From NCBI GenBank assembly GCA_017434885.1, contig JAFSGE010000041.1, positions 33,518 to 97,517 of the forward strand: 64,000 nucleotides of DNA, written 5' to 3'. A model generated the notes under the pieces. That model made no database searches and had not been told where the DNA came from. It saw nothing but the letters and a program-made list of their open reading frames with translations. This stretch comes from Lachnospiraceae bacterium (GTDB taxonomy: Bacteria; Bacillota; Clostridia; Lachnospirales; Lachnospiraceae). Below, one piece after another: positions 16,648 through 24,709 of the stretch. A program made the position numbers and the translations under genes. Numbering within the stretch: the stretch's first letter is position 1; the number at the start of each line of letters is the position of its first letter.

Positions 16648-18069
16648 ATGGATAAGGTATTAAAGATAAAAGAAATTCAAAGAGAATACTATGCTATATT
16701 AGATGAATTTTATGGAGATTTTTATATTGATTATAAAAAGAGTGGTAAAAAATGTGATGAATATATTTTGCAATATTTAAGAAATAGAAAATCCATTATT
16801 TTGAATAATAAAGAAGATAATCATAGTTTAAGGCATTTGGAATTTACAAAGGCAATTCATTGCTTTTGGGCTGATAAAATTGGATATTTACGAGAAGGAT
16901 TATCTACATTTGAAAATATGGGAATGTTCGGAACCGCTGAAAAGAATGATGCTATTTTTTATGAAGAAACCATAAAGCAAAATTGTATTTTCTTTAATTT
17001 AGTAGCTTTAAATGATCCATTTTATGATATAGCGGAAGAGTCTAGAGAAATAAGAATGTATTCAGGAAACATTATGTTATTTTATCATTCAATAGTAGCG
17101 ATATATGATATTCGGGAATATATTCTTGACACGGAAGAGATGTTTGCTGTTATTGTGCCAGCAGAAGCGTTAATTACTTTAGAAGAAAAAGAAAAGATTA
17201 GTGATAAATGTCATTCAAATGCAATAAGGTTTATTAAGGAAACCTTTGGGCTAGATCATGATGAGAAAAATGCACAGAAGAATTTAGCAAGAAATATAGC
17301 AATTTTAAAAGAATTATCAGACGAAGACATATCTAAAAAACTTATAGATAACGACATATTGTTAAATTTAGAAGAAGCTCAAAAATATGAAATGGCAATG
17401 ATTAATATGCAAGATATTATTTTTGATACCATTAATCTTTTTGGATATCTAAATACAGATTTTATTCGTTGTTTAGTAAATTATTCGGCTATACTTCACA
17501 TTGTTGAAGATGTGTTATTAGTATATAATTTGCATTGCAAAGAAGCCAAAGGTTTTAAGATGCACCCCATATTCAATATCTATGAATGGTTTCCAAATAA
17601 ATTTTATTATTCAGGAATGCCAGAAATACAACCATCAACAGAGTATAAATATGTTTGTGCTATTCAGAGAAATGATAGTATTGCCCAAATAGTGCAAATG
17701 AATGTGAATGAGTTAAGGAATTTTAGAGCGAATAGAGAATGTGATAAGTTTAGGCAATTATTTAATCAAGCAACTAATAGTATTATGAATACTCCAGATC
17801 AGTTTGATGAAATAGCCCAGATGGTTTTTATTAGATTAAATGAGTTGCTTCAAAAAGAGAGTAGTAAAAAGAAAACATCAATGGCAAAGAAAAGAGGAAA
17901 TGCTATAATAGGGTTGGCAAAATCTATTGCAGGTTTTGTTCCGATATTATCGCAATTTATAGGTGTATATGACACAATGGCTTCATCGTATGATGTTTTC
18001 AAGGTTTATAAAAAAGAAGATGATATTGTGGAACATTTATTAAATCATAAAAACAATATAATAAAATGA
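16648..18069 (+). CDS. Uncharacterised 473-aa mostly helical protein with C-terminal hydrophobic segment
   Basis: No family is recognised. The protein is AT-rich in coding, mostly alpha-helical and without a signal peptide. Near the C-terminus, after a basic stretch (KKKTSMAKKRG), comes AIIGLAKSIAGFVPILSQF, a Gly/Ala-rich hydrophobic segment long enough for one or two membrane helices, then a short polar tail. A soluble body plus a terminal amphipathic or membrane segment is common among membrane-acting effectors of conflict systems, but nothing here proves that. AGAGG precedes the ATG. It stands alone between the pseudogene scar and a 457-bp gap. Confidence 0.6.
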   Translation: MDKVLKIKEIQREYYAILDEFYGDFYIDYKKSGKKCDEYILQYLRNRKSIILNNKEDNHSLRHLEFTKAIHCFWADKIGYLREGLSTFENMGMFGTAEKNDAIFYEETIKQNCIFFNLVALNDPFYDIAEESREIRMYSGNIMLFYHSIVAIYDIREYILDTEEMFAVIVPAEALITLEEKEKISDKCHSNAIRFIKETFGLDHDEKNAQKNLARNIAILKELSDEDISKKLIDNDILLNLEEAQKYEMAMINMQDIIFDTINLFGYLNTDFIRCLVNYSAILHIVEDVLLVYNLHCKEAKGFKMHPIFNIYEWFPNKFYYSGMPEIQPSTEYKYVCAIQRNDSIAQIVQMNVNELRNFRANRECDKFRQLFNQATNSIMNTPDQFDEIAQMVFIRLNELLQKESSKKKTSMAKKRGNAIIGLAKSIAGFVPILSQFIGVYDTMASSYDVFKVYKKEDDIVEHLLNHKNNIIK

Positions 18070-18188
18070 TGAGGATATAAAAGTAAAAAACGGTTGTTTA
18101 AGGAAATGTATCAAGGGCAGATGTAAAAAAAAGAGTACATATGCAAGTAGTTGAAGAACTTTATATCAGAAAACAGCACAAGGAGTAG

Positions 18189-18341
18189 AGATTTTTTTGT
18201 GTATGGTGGTATTGGCTACCTGCTGGAATAGGCGTTTTGTTGTTTGTCTTTTATGAAGAAACTGTATTTTTCTTGTTGAATTATGTGGTTAAAGAAGGCA
18301 TTGCAAAACATTTTTGTGAGTTAGAGGATAAATATTTATAA
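18189..18341 (+). pseudogene. Possible remnant ORF (50 codons, no start), hydrophobic
   Basis: In the 457-bp gap 18070-18526, the only coding-like piece is an open frame from a TAG at 18186 to a TAA at 18339. It encodes a hydrophobic helix (WLPAGIGVLLFVFY, FFLLNYVV) and a polar tail (HFCELEDKYL). There is no start codon with a ribosome site. It may be the 3' end of a deleted membrane-protein gene. The rest of the gap holds nothing I can identify apart from the leader of the next gene. Confidence 0.3.
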
Positions 18342-18526
18342 TTTGCAACCGGGTATTATCTAAGATGTATATTAGTATTATAAGGGGAATTTTACGGATG
18401 TAGATAGTAAGCATTCATGATATAATGTAAATATGGATATAGAACATTTAATGGGAAGATTATTAATAACCTAGATGTTTCAATAAGCTTATTATAGTAT
18501 TTACTGGTATAAAGGAGGAAGTACAT

Positions 18527-18904
18527 ATGATAACATTTACCCTTGTGAATGAGAGTAAGCAGATTAGTTTTTCATCAGAGGATATGGATTATTTAAATCG
18601 GAATGAAAAAGGGGTTGTATTTGAAGAGATTCCTTGTAATACATTAATTCCTCATGACATGATTATTGTTTTGATAGAGATATCTAATAATATTGGGATG
18701 GCTACATTATATGATTTATTAAAATATTCTTTTAGTTATTTGCTTGGTTTTGTTCAAAAAAAATTATTACCCAAGAAAGCAAAAACTGTATTTAAGATTA
18801 AAAAGGATGGTAAAGAGTTTGATTGCTTTTTATCTTTTGATTTAAATGAAGAACAAAAACAAGAGATTGTGGATGCAGTAGTCGAAGAACTAAAGAATTG
18901 GTAA
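18527..18904 (+). CDS. Small protein resembling effector-associated constant component 1 (EACC1)-like
   Basis: The 125 residues show an opening beta strand (MITFTLVNE), a variable middle, a hydrophobic helical hairpin (IGMATLYDLLKYSFSYLLGF), a basic turn (QKKLLPKKAK), two beta strands (TVFKIKKDGKEFDCFLSF) and a final acidic helix (EEQKQEIVDAVVEEL). That strand-helix-basic turn-strand-strand-helix order recalls EACC1, the constant small component encoded beside variable effectors (proteases, caspases, TIR) in NTP-dependent conflict systems. The resemblance is by pattern only. AAAGGAGG lies 8 bases before the ATG. The metallopeptidase gene begins within a few bases of its stop, implying translational coupling. 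Confidence 0.5.
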   Translation: MITFTLVNESKQISFSSEDMDYLNRNEKGVVFEEIPCNTLIPHDMIIVLIEISNNIGMATLYDLLKYSFSYLLGFVQKKLLPKKAKTVFKIKKDGKEFDCFLSFDLNEEQKQEIVDAVVEELKNW

Positions 18905-18910
18905 TTGCCT

Positions 18911-20029
18911 ATGAATGCAAAAGAAGTGCTTATAAAATTACAGAAGATGCATTACAAGGTGCCTCTGCGTTCTGAAGAACAGAAGAACATGATGGAAATG
19001 TTAAAAAAAGAGGTATTAGGGGATGATTATGAGAAGATAATGCTAAAATATGAGGAAAGGCAGAAATCCTTATTGACGCCATATGAAGATTTTCACTTAG
19101 TTGGATTAATGGACCAAGGTTATGAAGAATTACGAGATTTAATACATAGAAAAAAAATTAATGTGAATGGGAAGGCAATGGATTACACAAAACAGTTTCC
19201 CTTATATGGAACAATAAAATCGCACGATTTTCAGGCATGTGTGATTCCTTGTGATGATGTTCCGTTAATTGTTTTTAATGAAGGATTGTTGCACTTTACA
19301 AATAGGATATTGTCTATTTTAAATTTTGAAAATATGTATTATCGTAGACTAACATCAGAGCAAAGAATTAAACTTACAAAAGAATTCATTGATGTGATGA
19401 TATGGTTTCATTTTGATGGCGAACCATATTATGCAGAAAATTCAGGTTTAGATAGTCCTATAATTGATTTAGAGGTAGAAGAAGAGTTACGACAATGCAA
19501 GTATGAAGTCCATGAAATATTGATGAGATTGATTACTGTAGGTGTTTTCTTTTTCTTTGTTGCACATGAATATGCTCACACAATTCTGGAACCTTTGAAT
19601 GAAACAAAATTTCTAAATAAAGTAATAAACAATATAGAAGTAAAAACTTTGGCTAACAGTTGGAAAGAAGAATTGAGAGCTGATGCAGCAGCATTTGTTT
19701 TATCAAAAGAAACGGGTAATATTGAATATGGAATTAGTTCTCTATGGGCAACAGTAATTATGTATTTTAGTCATATTCATGATTTGGAGGAAGAAGGGAC
19801 GCATCCCCCTTTTATCATGCGAATAGAAAATATTGATGAAATGTGTAAAAGAAATAAATGTGTGATTGATTATGAAAAGTTTAATAAGATTGTAAATTCA
19901 AAGATTAAAGCGTATACAGAATTTCTTGAATACATTGATAATAAAGGGATGAAAATTAGGGATAGAAACGATATAGTTGAGGTTCAAAATATACTGTATA
20001 ATGAGTTTGAATTACAAGATTTAGAATGA
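18911..20029 (+). CDS. HExxH zinc metallopeptidase (M48-like), putative effector of the two-gene cassette
   Basis: A hydrophobic helix carries FFFVAHEYAHTIL, an HExxH site with H219, E220 and H223. Thirty residues on, EELRADAAAF offers E254 as third zinc ligand with D258, as in the ExxxD helix of M48-type peptidases. HPPFIMRIENI (from H298) matches the HPP-ERI segment that follows in M48 enzymes. The N-terminal ~200 residues are of unknown fold. There is no signal peptide and only the single active-site hydrophobic stretch. ATG 18911 is preferred to the TTG at 18905, which abuts the upstream stop. The upstream ribosome site is poor, consistent with coupling to the 125-aa gene. Peptidase activity is likely; the target is unknown. 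Confidence 0.75.
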   Translation: MNAKEVLIKLQKMHYKVPLRSEEQKNMMEMLKKEVLGDDYEKIMLKYEERQKSLLTPYEDFHLVGLMDQGYEELRDLIHRKKINVNGKAMDYTKQFPLYGTIKSHDFQACVIPCDDVPLIVFNEGLLHFTNRILSILNFENMYYRRLTSEQRIKLTKEFIDVMIWFHFDGEPYYAENSGLDSPIIDLEVEEELRQCKYEVHEILMRLITVGVFFFFVAHEYAHTILEPLNETKFLNKVINNIEVKTLANSWKEELRADAAAFVLSKETGNIEYGISSLWATVIMYFSHIHDLEEEGTHPPFIMRIENIDEMCKRNKCVIDYEKFNKIVNSKIKAYTEFLEYIDNKGMKIRDRNDIVEVQNILYNEFELQDLE

Positions 20030-20057
20030 TATGAGTTCTAATTTATGGAGGGAAAAC

Positions 20058-21800
20058 ATGCCTAAGTTAATCTTACGTTGCAACTATCTCAAGAATGCCC
20101 CTCCTTCACATCTTGCCAATTACATGAATTATATCAGCACCCGTGAAGGTGTGGAGAAGATAGACAATACCTGCGGTTTGCTTCCGGCTACAGTCAAGCA
20201 AAAGGAACTGATAGCAGACATCCTGTCAAAGATAGAGGATGCAGACCGTATGCATGAGTATTATGATTATCTCCAGAGGCCAACAAGGGAGAATGCGACA
20301 GAGTTTATCACTCAGGCATTGGAAAACAACCTTGATATCATAGCCAAGAAGAAAAACTATATAGATTACCTTGCAAACAGACCAAGAGTAGAAAGAATCG
20401 GTACTCATGGTCTGTTTTCTAATGAGGGGGAGTCTGTTGTGCTGTCCCGTGTGGCAGAGGAGGTGGCAAATCATCCGGGAGTGATATGGACTAATGTCAT
20501 CAGCCTGCGGAGAGAGGATGCAGAAAGGCTTGGGTATGACAGTGCCGTACAGTGGCAGGCATTATTACGGAGCAGGGTGGAACTTTTGTGTGAAAACTAT
20601 AAGATAGACAGCAGGAATCTCAAATGGTATGCAGCATTTCATAATGAGTCCCACCATCCTCATGTGCATCTGGTGGTGTACTCCACAAATCCATCGGAAG
20701 GTTACCTATCGCCCAAAGGCATCGACACCATGAGGTCCACTTATGCCCATGATATCTTCCGTCAGGAGTTTATGAGTATCTATGAAAAGAGAACACAGCA
20801 AAGGGAACAGTTGAAGGAGCAGGCAAATAAAAGTCTGCTTTTTTTATTGCAGCAAATGCAGAGCGGAATCTGTCATAACGAAAAAATTACAGAACAGATG
20901 CAGTTGCTATCCAAGCGTTTAATGAATACTAGAGGCAAGAAGGTATATGGATATCTGAAAGCGGATGTGAAGGCAATTGTTAATAGTATTGTGAATGAAC
21001 TGGCAAAGGAAGAAAAGGTGTCAGAGTGCTATCAGAAATGGCTGGAGAGCAAAAGTGAAATACTCCATTTTTACAAGGATGCAGATGCCAAGCAGCTTCC
21101 ACTGTCAGAGCAGAAGGAATTAAAAAGTATCAAAAACATGGTCATCCGGGAAGCAGTCCGATACGGAGAGGGATATTTATATACAGAGGATGAAGGACTG
21201 GAAGATTTGGAAAACGAAAGAGAGAAAAAAGATGGAGCAGATGATTTGGAAGTTACAGAAGATATGGAGGAGGTTTCCGTAGATTATTTTGATGACGAGC
21301 CGGGAAGCAAAGAAACGGATGGACAGGAATTTTATGCCAAGTGGACGGATGCTTATAAAGAGGCAAGGGAATATCTGTATGGCACGCAAGAGTGCGAGCC
21401 GGATGAGGAGGCAGCCTATGAAATCATGAAGGAGGAGGCAGAGCAGAGAAATGCTTACGCAATGGCAGATATGGGAAAGATGTATGCACAGGGCATCTTT
21501 GTGGAAGCAGACAAGGCAACAGCACAGGAATGGTATGAAAAGTCCTTAAGAGCAATGCTTATGGTGGAAGACATAAAAGAAAACACTTATCTGGAATACC
21601 GCATCGGCAAAATGTATCAGTATGGATTGGGAACCGGGGAGAATCTGCCGGAGGCGGCCAAGTGGTTTGGCATGGCGGCGAGTAAAGAGCATAAGTATGC
21701 CTTATGCAAAACTGTGGTGAATGTGGTGAATTACCTTGCAAAATATGGTTTGATACCAGAGATCCGAAGTTTTCAGATGAAGAATTTAATGAAAATGTAG
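20058..21800 (+). CDS. MobL-like relaxase with C-terminal Sel1-like repeats, 3' end probably altered
   Basis: Relaxases nick oriT and pilot the strand during mobilisation. The N-terminus PKLILRCNYLKNAPPSHLANYMNYI, read in two parts, and the NRPRVERIGTHGLFS block are typical of MobL-type relaxases of Firmicutes. HHPHVHLVVYS (about residues 199-209) supplies the metal-binding HxH. A helical region follows, an acidic stretch (about 375-430), then Sel1-like repeats (AYAMADMGKMYAQGIFVE, YRIGKMYQYGLGTGENLPEA). The last ~35 residues after the second repeat break pattern, suggesting a truncated end. ATG 20058 has GGAGGG five bases upstream. No integrase, coupling protein or replication gene is in view, so the element is incomplete. 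Confidence 0.88.
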   Translation: MPKLILRCNYLKNAPPSHLANYMNYISTREGVEKIDNTCGLLPATVKQKELIADILSKIEDADRMHEYYDYLQRPTRENATEFITQALENNLDIIAKKKNYIDYLANRPRVERIGTHGLFSNEGESVVLSRVAEEVANHPGVIWTNVISLRREDAERLGYDSAVQWQALLRSRVELLCENYKIDSRNLKWYAAFHNESHHPHVHLVVYSTNPSEGYLSPKGIDTMRSTYAHDIFRQEFMSIYEKRTQQREQLKEQANKSLLFLLQQMQSGICHNEKITEQMQLLSKRLMNTRGKKVYGYLKADVKAIVNSIVNELAKEEKVSECYQKWLESKSEILHFYKDADAKQLPLSEQKELKSIKNMVIREAVRYGEGYLYTEDEGLEDLENEREKKDGADDLEVTEDMEEVSVDYFDDEPGSKETDGQEFYAKWTDAYKEAREYLYGTQECEPDEEAAYEIMKEEAEQRNAYAMADMGKMYAQGIFVEADKATAQEWYEKSLRAMLMVEDIKENTYLEYRIGKMYQYGLGTGENLPEAAKWFGMAASKEHKYALCKTVVNVVNYLAKYGLIPEIRSFQMKNLMKM

Positions 21801-21891
21801 TGACGAGAGTACAGACATTGAAAATGAAATGCTGACTTCGCTAAGTGAATTTTAAAACTTTTTTGAAGAGTGAGAAAATCACGCAAAGTTA

Positions 21892-22812
21892 TCACAACTT
21901 TCGTATTTTTCCACCATCATATGAAGAATAAGAAAGGGGATTTTTTCGGTAGATGGCCGGAGATATCCCCAATTTTTTTGTAAATTGTCTGATAAAATAA
22001 GAATCATATTTAAAGCCGCAACTTTCGGCAATTTCATGTATTTTCATATTTGTATTCGACAAAAGTTCCTGAGAAATTTTCAATCGGTAATTCAGCAAAT
22101 ATTCCATGCAGGTAAAAGAAAACTGAGCCTTAAACTTCTGATTAAGAGAGGTGCGGTTCAGATTCACAAGCTGACAAAGCATATCAAGGGTAATGTTTTC
22201 AGAATAATGCTTTTCGATATATTCTGCACATATGGAAGCAGGATTTACGGTTTCCGGTGTTTCAAAAAATTTCAATTTCCGTTGGTCTACGAAGATATCA
22301 TAAAGGCTGTTTATTAACTGAAGAAGCATTCTGCGTATCCGACAGGTCCAAAAGCCGTCGCTCTGGGAAAAGGTTTCGGCGCCTATCATCAGCATCAGTT
22401 CATTGATATGAAGATAACTTTGAGGAGTCAGCGTAATAATTCCCTGAAAATATTCGGTATGTCTGGTAAACATATAAAGTTTCACGCGGTCATACACATA
22501 CTGCGCATCAATTTCCACGTTATCTTCCAAATTATCAAAACAGAGACATGCTTTGATGTACCAGGGGTCGAAGTGAAAAGATTTAGCGCTGAGATTTTCG
22601 GCATGAATTAATTCAAAAGTATCATATTGAGACAGACATATGGCGCAGGGGGAATTAAGTCTGCGAATGTGGCTGTTTATTTTTACGGTAGCACTTCCGC
22701 AGGTAAGTAAAACTACAGAACAGCGTTCCTCTACAGGTAAAGACTTCAATGTGTCGTAAAATGTAAACTCTATAGGAATGATACGTTCTTTGTGTCGATC
22801 CTGCTGTGGCAT
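21892..22812 (-). CDS. AraC family transcriptional regulator
   Basis: The N-terminal ~180 residues resemble a cupin-like sensing domain (CAICLSQYDTFELIHAENL). The C-terminal ~100 residues form the two helix-turn-helix motifs of AraC proteins (ITLDMLCQLVNLNRTSLNQKF, read in two parts; then IHEIAESCGFKYDSYFIRQF and GISPAIYRK). AAGGAG precedes the ATG. It is divergent from the two-gene ABC exporter, with repeated operator-like sites in the shared 148-bp region, so control of that exporter, probably in response to its substrate, is the natural inference. Confidence 0.9.
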   Translation of the reverse strand: MPQQDRHKERIIPIEFTFYDTLKSLPVEERCSVVLLTCGSATVKINSHIRRLNSPCAICLSQYDTFELIHAENLSAKSFHFDPWYIKACLCFDNLEDNVEIDAQYVYDRVKLYMFTRHTEYFQGIITLTPQSYLHINELMLMIGAETFSQSDGFWTCRIRRMLLQLINSLYDIFVDQRKLKFFETPETVNPASICAEYIEKHYSENITLDMLCQLVNLNRTSLNQKFKAQFSFTCMEYLLNYRLKISQELLSNTNMKIHEIAESCGFKYDSYFIRQFTKKLGISPAIYRKNPLSYSSYDGGKIRKL

Positions 22813-22841
22813 GGTCTGCTCTCCTTTTTTGTAAAATAAGA

Positions 22842-22943
22842 CTTTTTACAATTATCAATGTTTATAATTGCAAAAAGTATATAAAAATCGTGCATATCTG
22901 CAATTGTTATGACTGATAACAGTTGATAAACTGTAAAAAGTAT
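22842..22943 (+). promoter_or_regulatory. Repeated operator-like sites between AraC regulator and ABC exporter
   Basis: CTTTTTACAATTAT (22842-22855) and ATAATTGCAAAAAG (22864-22877) form a 13/14 inverted repeat with an 8-bp spacer. The half-site G(T/C)AAAAAGT(A/C)T occurs three times: on the minus strand near 22842-22849, and on the plus strand near 22870-22880 and 22932-22942. The last overlaps the exporter promoter. A separate perfect inverted repeat GTTAT-GACTG-ATAAC is at 22906-22920. These are good candidates for AraC-regulator binding. Confidence 0.6.
22904..22932 (+). promoter_or_regulatory. Putative promoter of the ABC exporter operon
   Basis: TTGTTA (22904-22909), a 17-bp spacer and TAAACT (22927-22932). 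Both boxes match consensus at 4 of 6 positions, as expected of an activator-dependent promoter. Confidence 0.45.
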
Positions 22944-22960
22944 AACAAACAAAGGAGAAA

Positions 22961-24709
22961 ATGTACAGTATGAAAACAATTTTTAAATATGTAAGGCGTT
23001 ACTGGAAGCAGCTTATATTAATAATCATAGCGGGATTCGGATGTTCTGTAGCAAATGTATATATAATTGACATATTAAAAATAGTGATAGATGGTGCCGT
23101 TTCAGGAGAAATATATTTTCGTCTGTCAGCAGTTTGTTTAGAAGCCGCAGCAGGGATTTTACTTGGAATGGCGGCAAACTATTTTGTAGTAAAAATAACA
23201 GGAATATTTGGAGCAAATATATTAAAAGATATGCGATATGATTTGGTGAATCATATCGGTAAACTTGCACCGGATTTTATGGAAAATCATAATTTCGGAG
23301 ATATTATGGAAAGATTATCCTCTGATGTAGCTACCGTAGCCACATATATGCAGACATATTTTAAAGATTGTCTGTACGCGCCTGTAATGGTGACAGTATT
23401 TACAGGGTATTTATTTTCCATGAATCCAATTCTTTCGGCAGTTTGCCTCGGACCGTTAGTAATTATGGTACCTCTTAGTATCAGGCTTTTAAGACCTGTC
23501 AAAATGGCACAGGCAGAATATGTGAAACGCTTGGGGTTAATCAATAATCATATTAAAGAGGCTTTTGACGGTGTTTGCGAAATAAAGGCTTATCATTTGC
23601 AAAAAGAAAGGGAAGAAAATTACAGGGCAGCATTGAGAGAGGTATGGAACATTTCTGATAAAAATGATTTATGGCAGTATCATATAGAACCATTATCAGT
23701 ACTGATTAGTAAAGCACCTACAGCTATTGCACTTTGCGTAGGCGGATATTTGGCACTACAGGGGAAATTATCCATAGGAGTTTTGGTTGTTTTTTTAAGC
23801 GGAATCGGTAAAATAAATGACCCTTTGGTAAATGCATATCAGCTTGTAGTCCGAACACAAATGGCAATGATATCCGCAAGACGTGTGCTTGAAATTCTCA
23901 CTATTCCGACAGAACCTGAAAGTACAAATTTACCGGAAGTAAATAAATCTTCGTCAAGTGTATTTGAATTTCAAAATGTCTTCTTTACATACGACAGCAC
24001 AACGCAGGAGAATTGTAAAACACTGGAGAAAGTCAATTTTTCGGTAGAAGAAGGAAAGAAAGTGGCACTGGTGGGAAAAAGCGGAAGCGGTAAAAGCACG
24101 ATTATAAAATTATTATGCAGACAATATGAAGTGCAGGAGGGTGAGATTTATTTTTATGGAAATCGTTTTACCGATTTGGAATCCGAAACAGTCAGAAACC
24201 GGTTATCGCTTATATCTCAGGAAGCAATTATTTTTCCCATGAGTGTACTTGATAATATCCGCATCGGAAAACCTGATGCACGAGCGGAAGAAATCAAAAA
24301 TGCTGCAAAAAAGGCGGGATGTGATGAGTTTATAAAAAAGTTGCCAAAAGGGTATGAGACATTGTTGGAGGAAAGAGGAACTAATTTATCCGGTGGGCAA
24401 AGGCAGAGAATTGCAATTGCAAGAGCAATTCTGAAAGATGCACCTATCTTTTTATTGGATGAGCCCACTTCGGCACTGGACAAGGAGACAGAAAGACAGG
24501 TAAATGAGACATTGTTAGAGGTAGCCGCAAATAAAACCATGGTTACGGTGGCACATCGTCTCAATACCATAGTAGGCTATGATGAAATTATTGTGCTTAA
24601 TGAGGGACGAATTGCTGAAAAAGGAACGCATGAAGAATTGATGAATAAAAAAGGAAACTATTTTAGCATGTATAACGAATATACCATGTCGGGAGGTGAA
24701 CAGGCATGA
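22961..24709 (+). CDS. ABC exporter subunit 1 (fused permease-ATPase)
   Basis: Six membrane helices (about 15-300) are followed by a nucleotide-binding domain with Walker A VGKSGSGKST (about 372-381), Q-loop SLISQEAIIF, signature NLSGGQRQR, Walker B IFLLDEPTSALD and the switch His in VTVAHRL. All motifs are intact. It overlaps the second exporter gene by 4 bp (ATGA), so the two form a heterodimer. Related type IV exporters move lipids, peptides or drugs; the substrate is not visible. AAGGAG is 3 bases before the ATG at 22961 and 12 before the one at 22970; either could be used. Confidence 0.93.
   Translation: MYSMKTIFKYVRRYWKQLILIIIAGFGCSVANVYIIDILKIVIDGAVSGEIYFRLSAVCLEAAAGILLGMAANYFVVKITGIFGANILKDMRYDLVNHIGKLAPDFMENHNFGDIMERLSSDVATVATYMQTYFKDCLYAPVMVTVFTGYLFSMNPILSAVCLGPLVIMVPLSIRLLRPVKMAQAEYVKRLGLINNHIKEAFDGVCEIKAYHLQKEREENYRAALREVWNISDKNDLWQYHIEPLSVLISKAPTAIALCVGGYLALQGKLSIGVLVVFLSGIGKINDPLVNAYQLVVRTQMAMISARRVLEILTIPTEPESTNLPEVNKSSSSVFEFQNVFFTYDSTTQENCKTLEKVNFSVEEGKKVALVGKSGSGKSTIIKLLCRQYEVQEGEIYFYGNRFTDLESETVRNRLSLISQEAIIFPMSVLDNIRIGKPDARAEEIKNAAKKAGCDEFIKKLPKGYETLLEERGTNLSGGQRQRIAIARAILKDAPIFLLDEPTSALDKETERQVNETLLEVAANKTMVTVAHRLNTIVGYDEIIVLNEGRIAEKGTHEELMNKKGNYFSMYNEYTMSGGEQA

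Noticed and set aside
12759-21891. Complete integrative conjugative element
   Set aside because: No integrase, coupling protein, VirB4-type ATPase or flanking repeats were found; only mobilisation genes and cargo remain.
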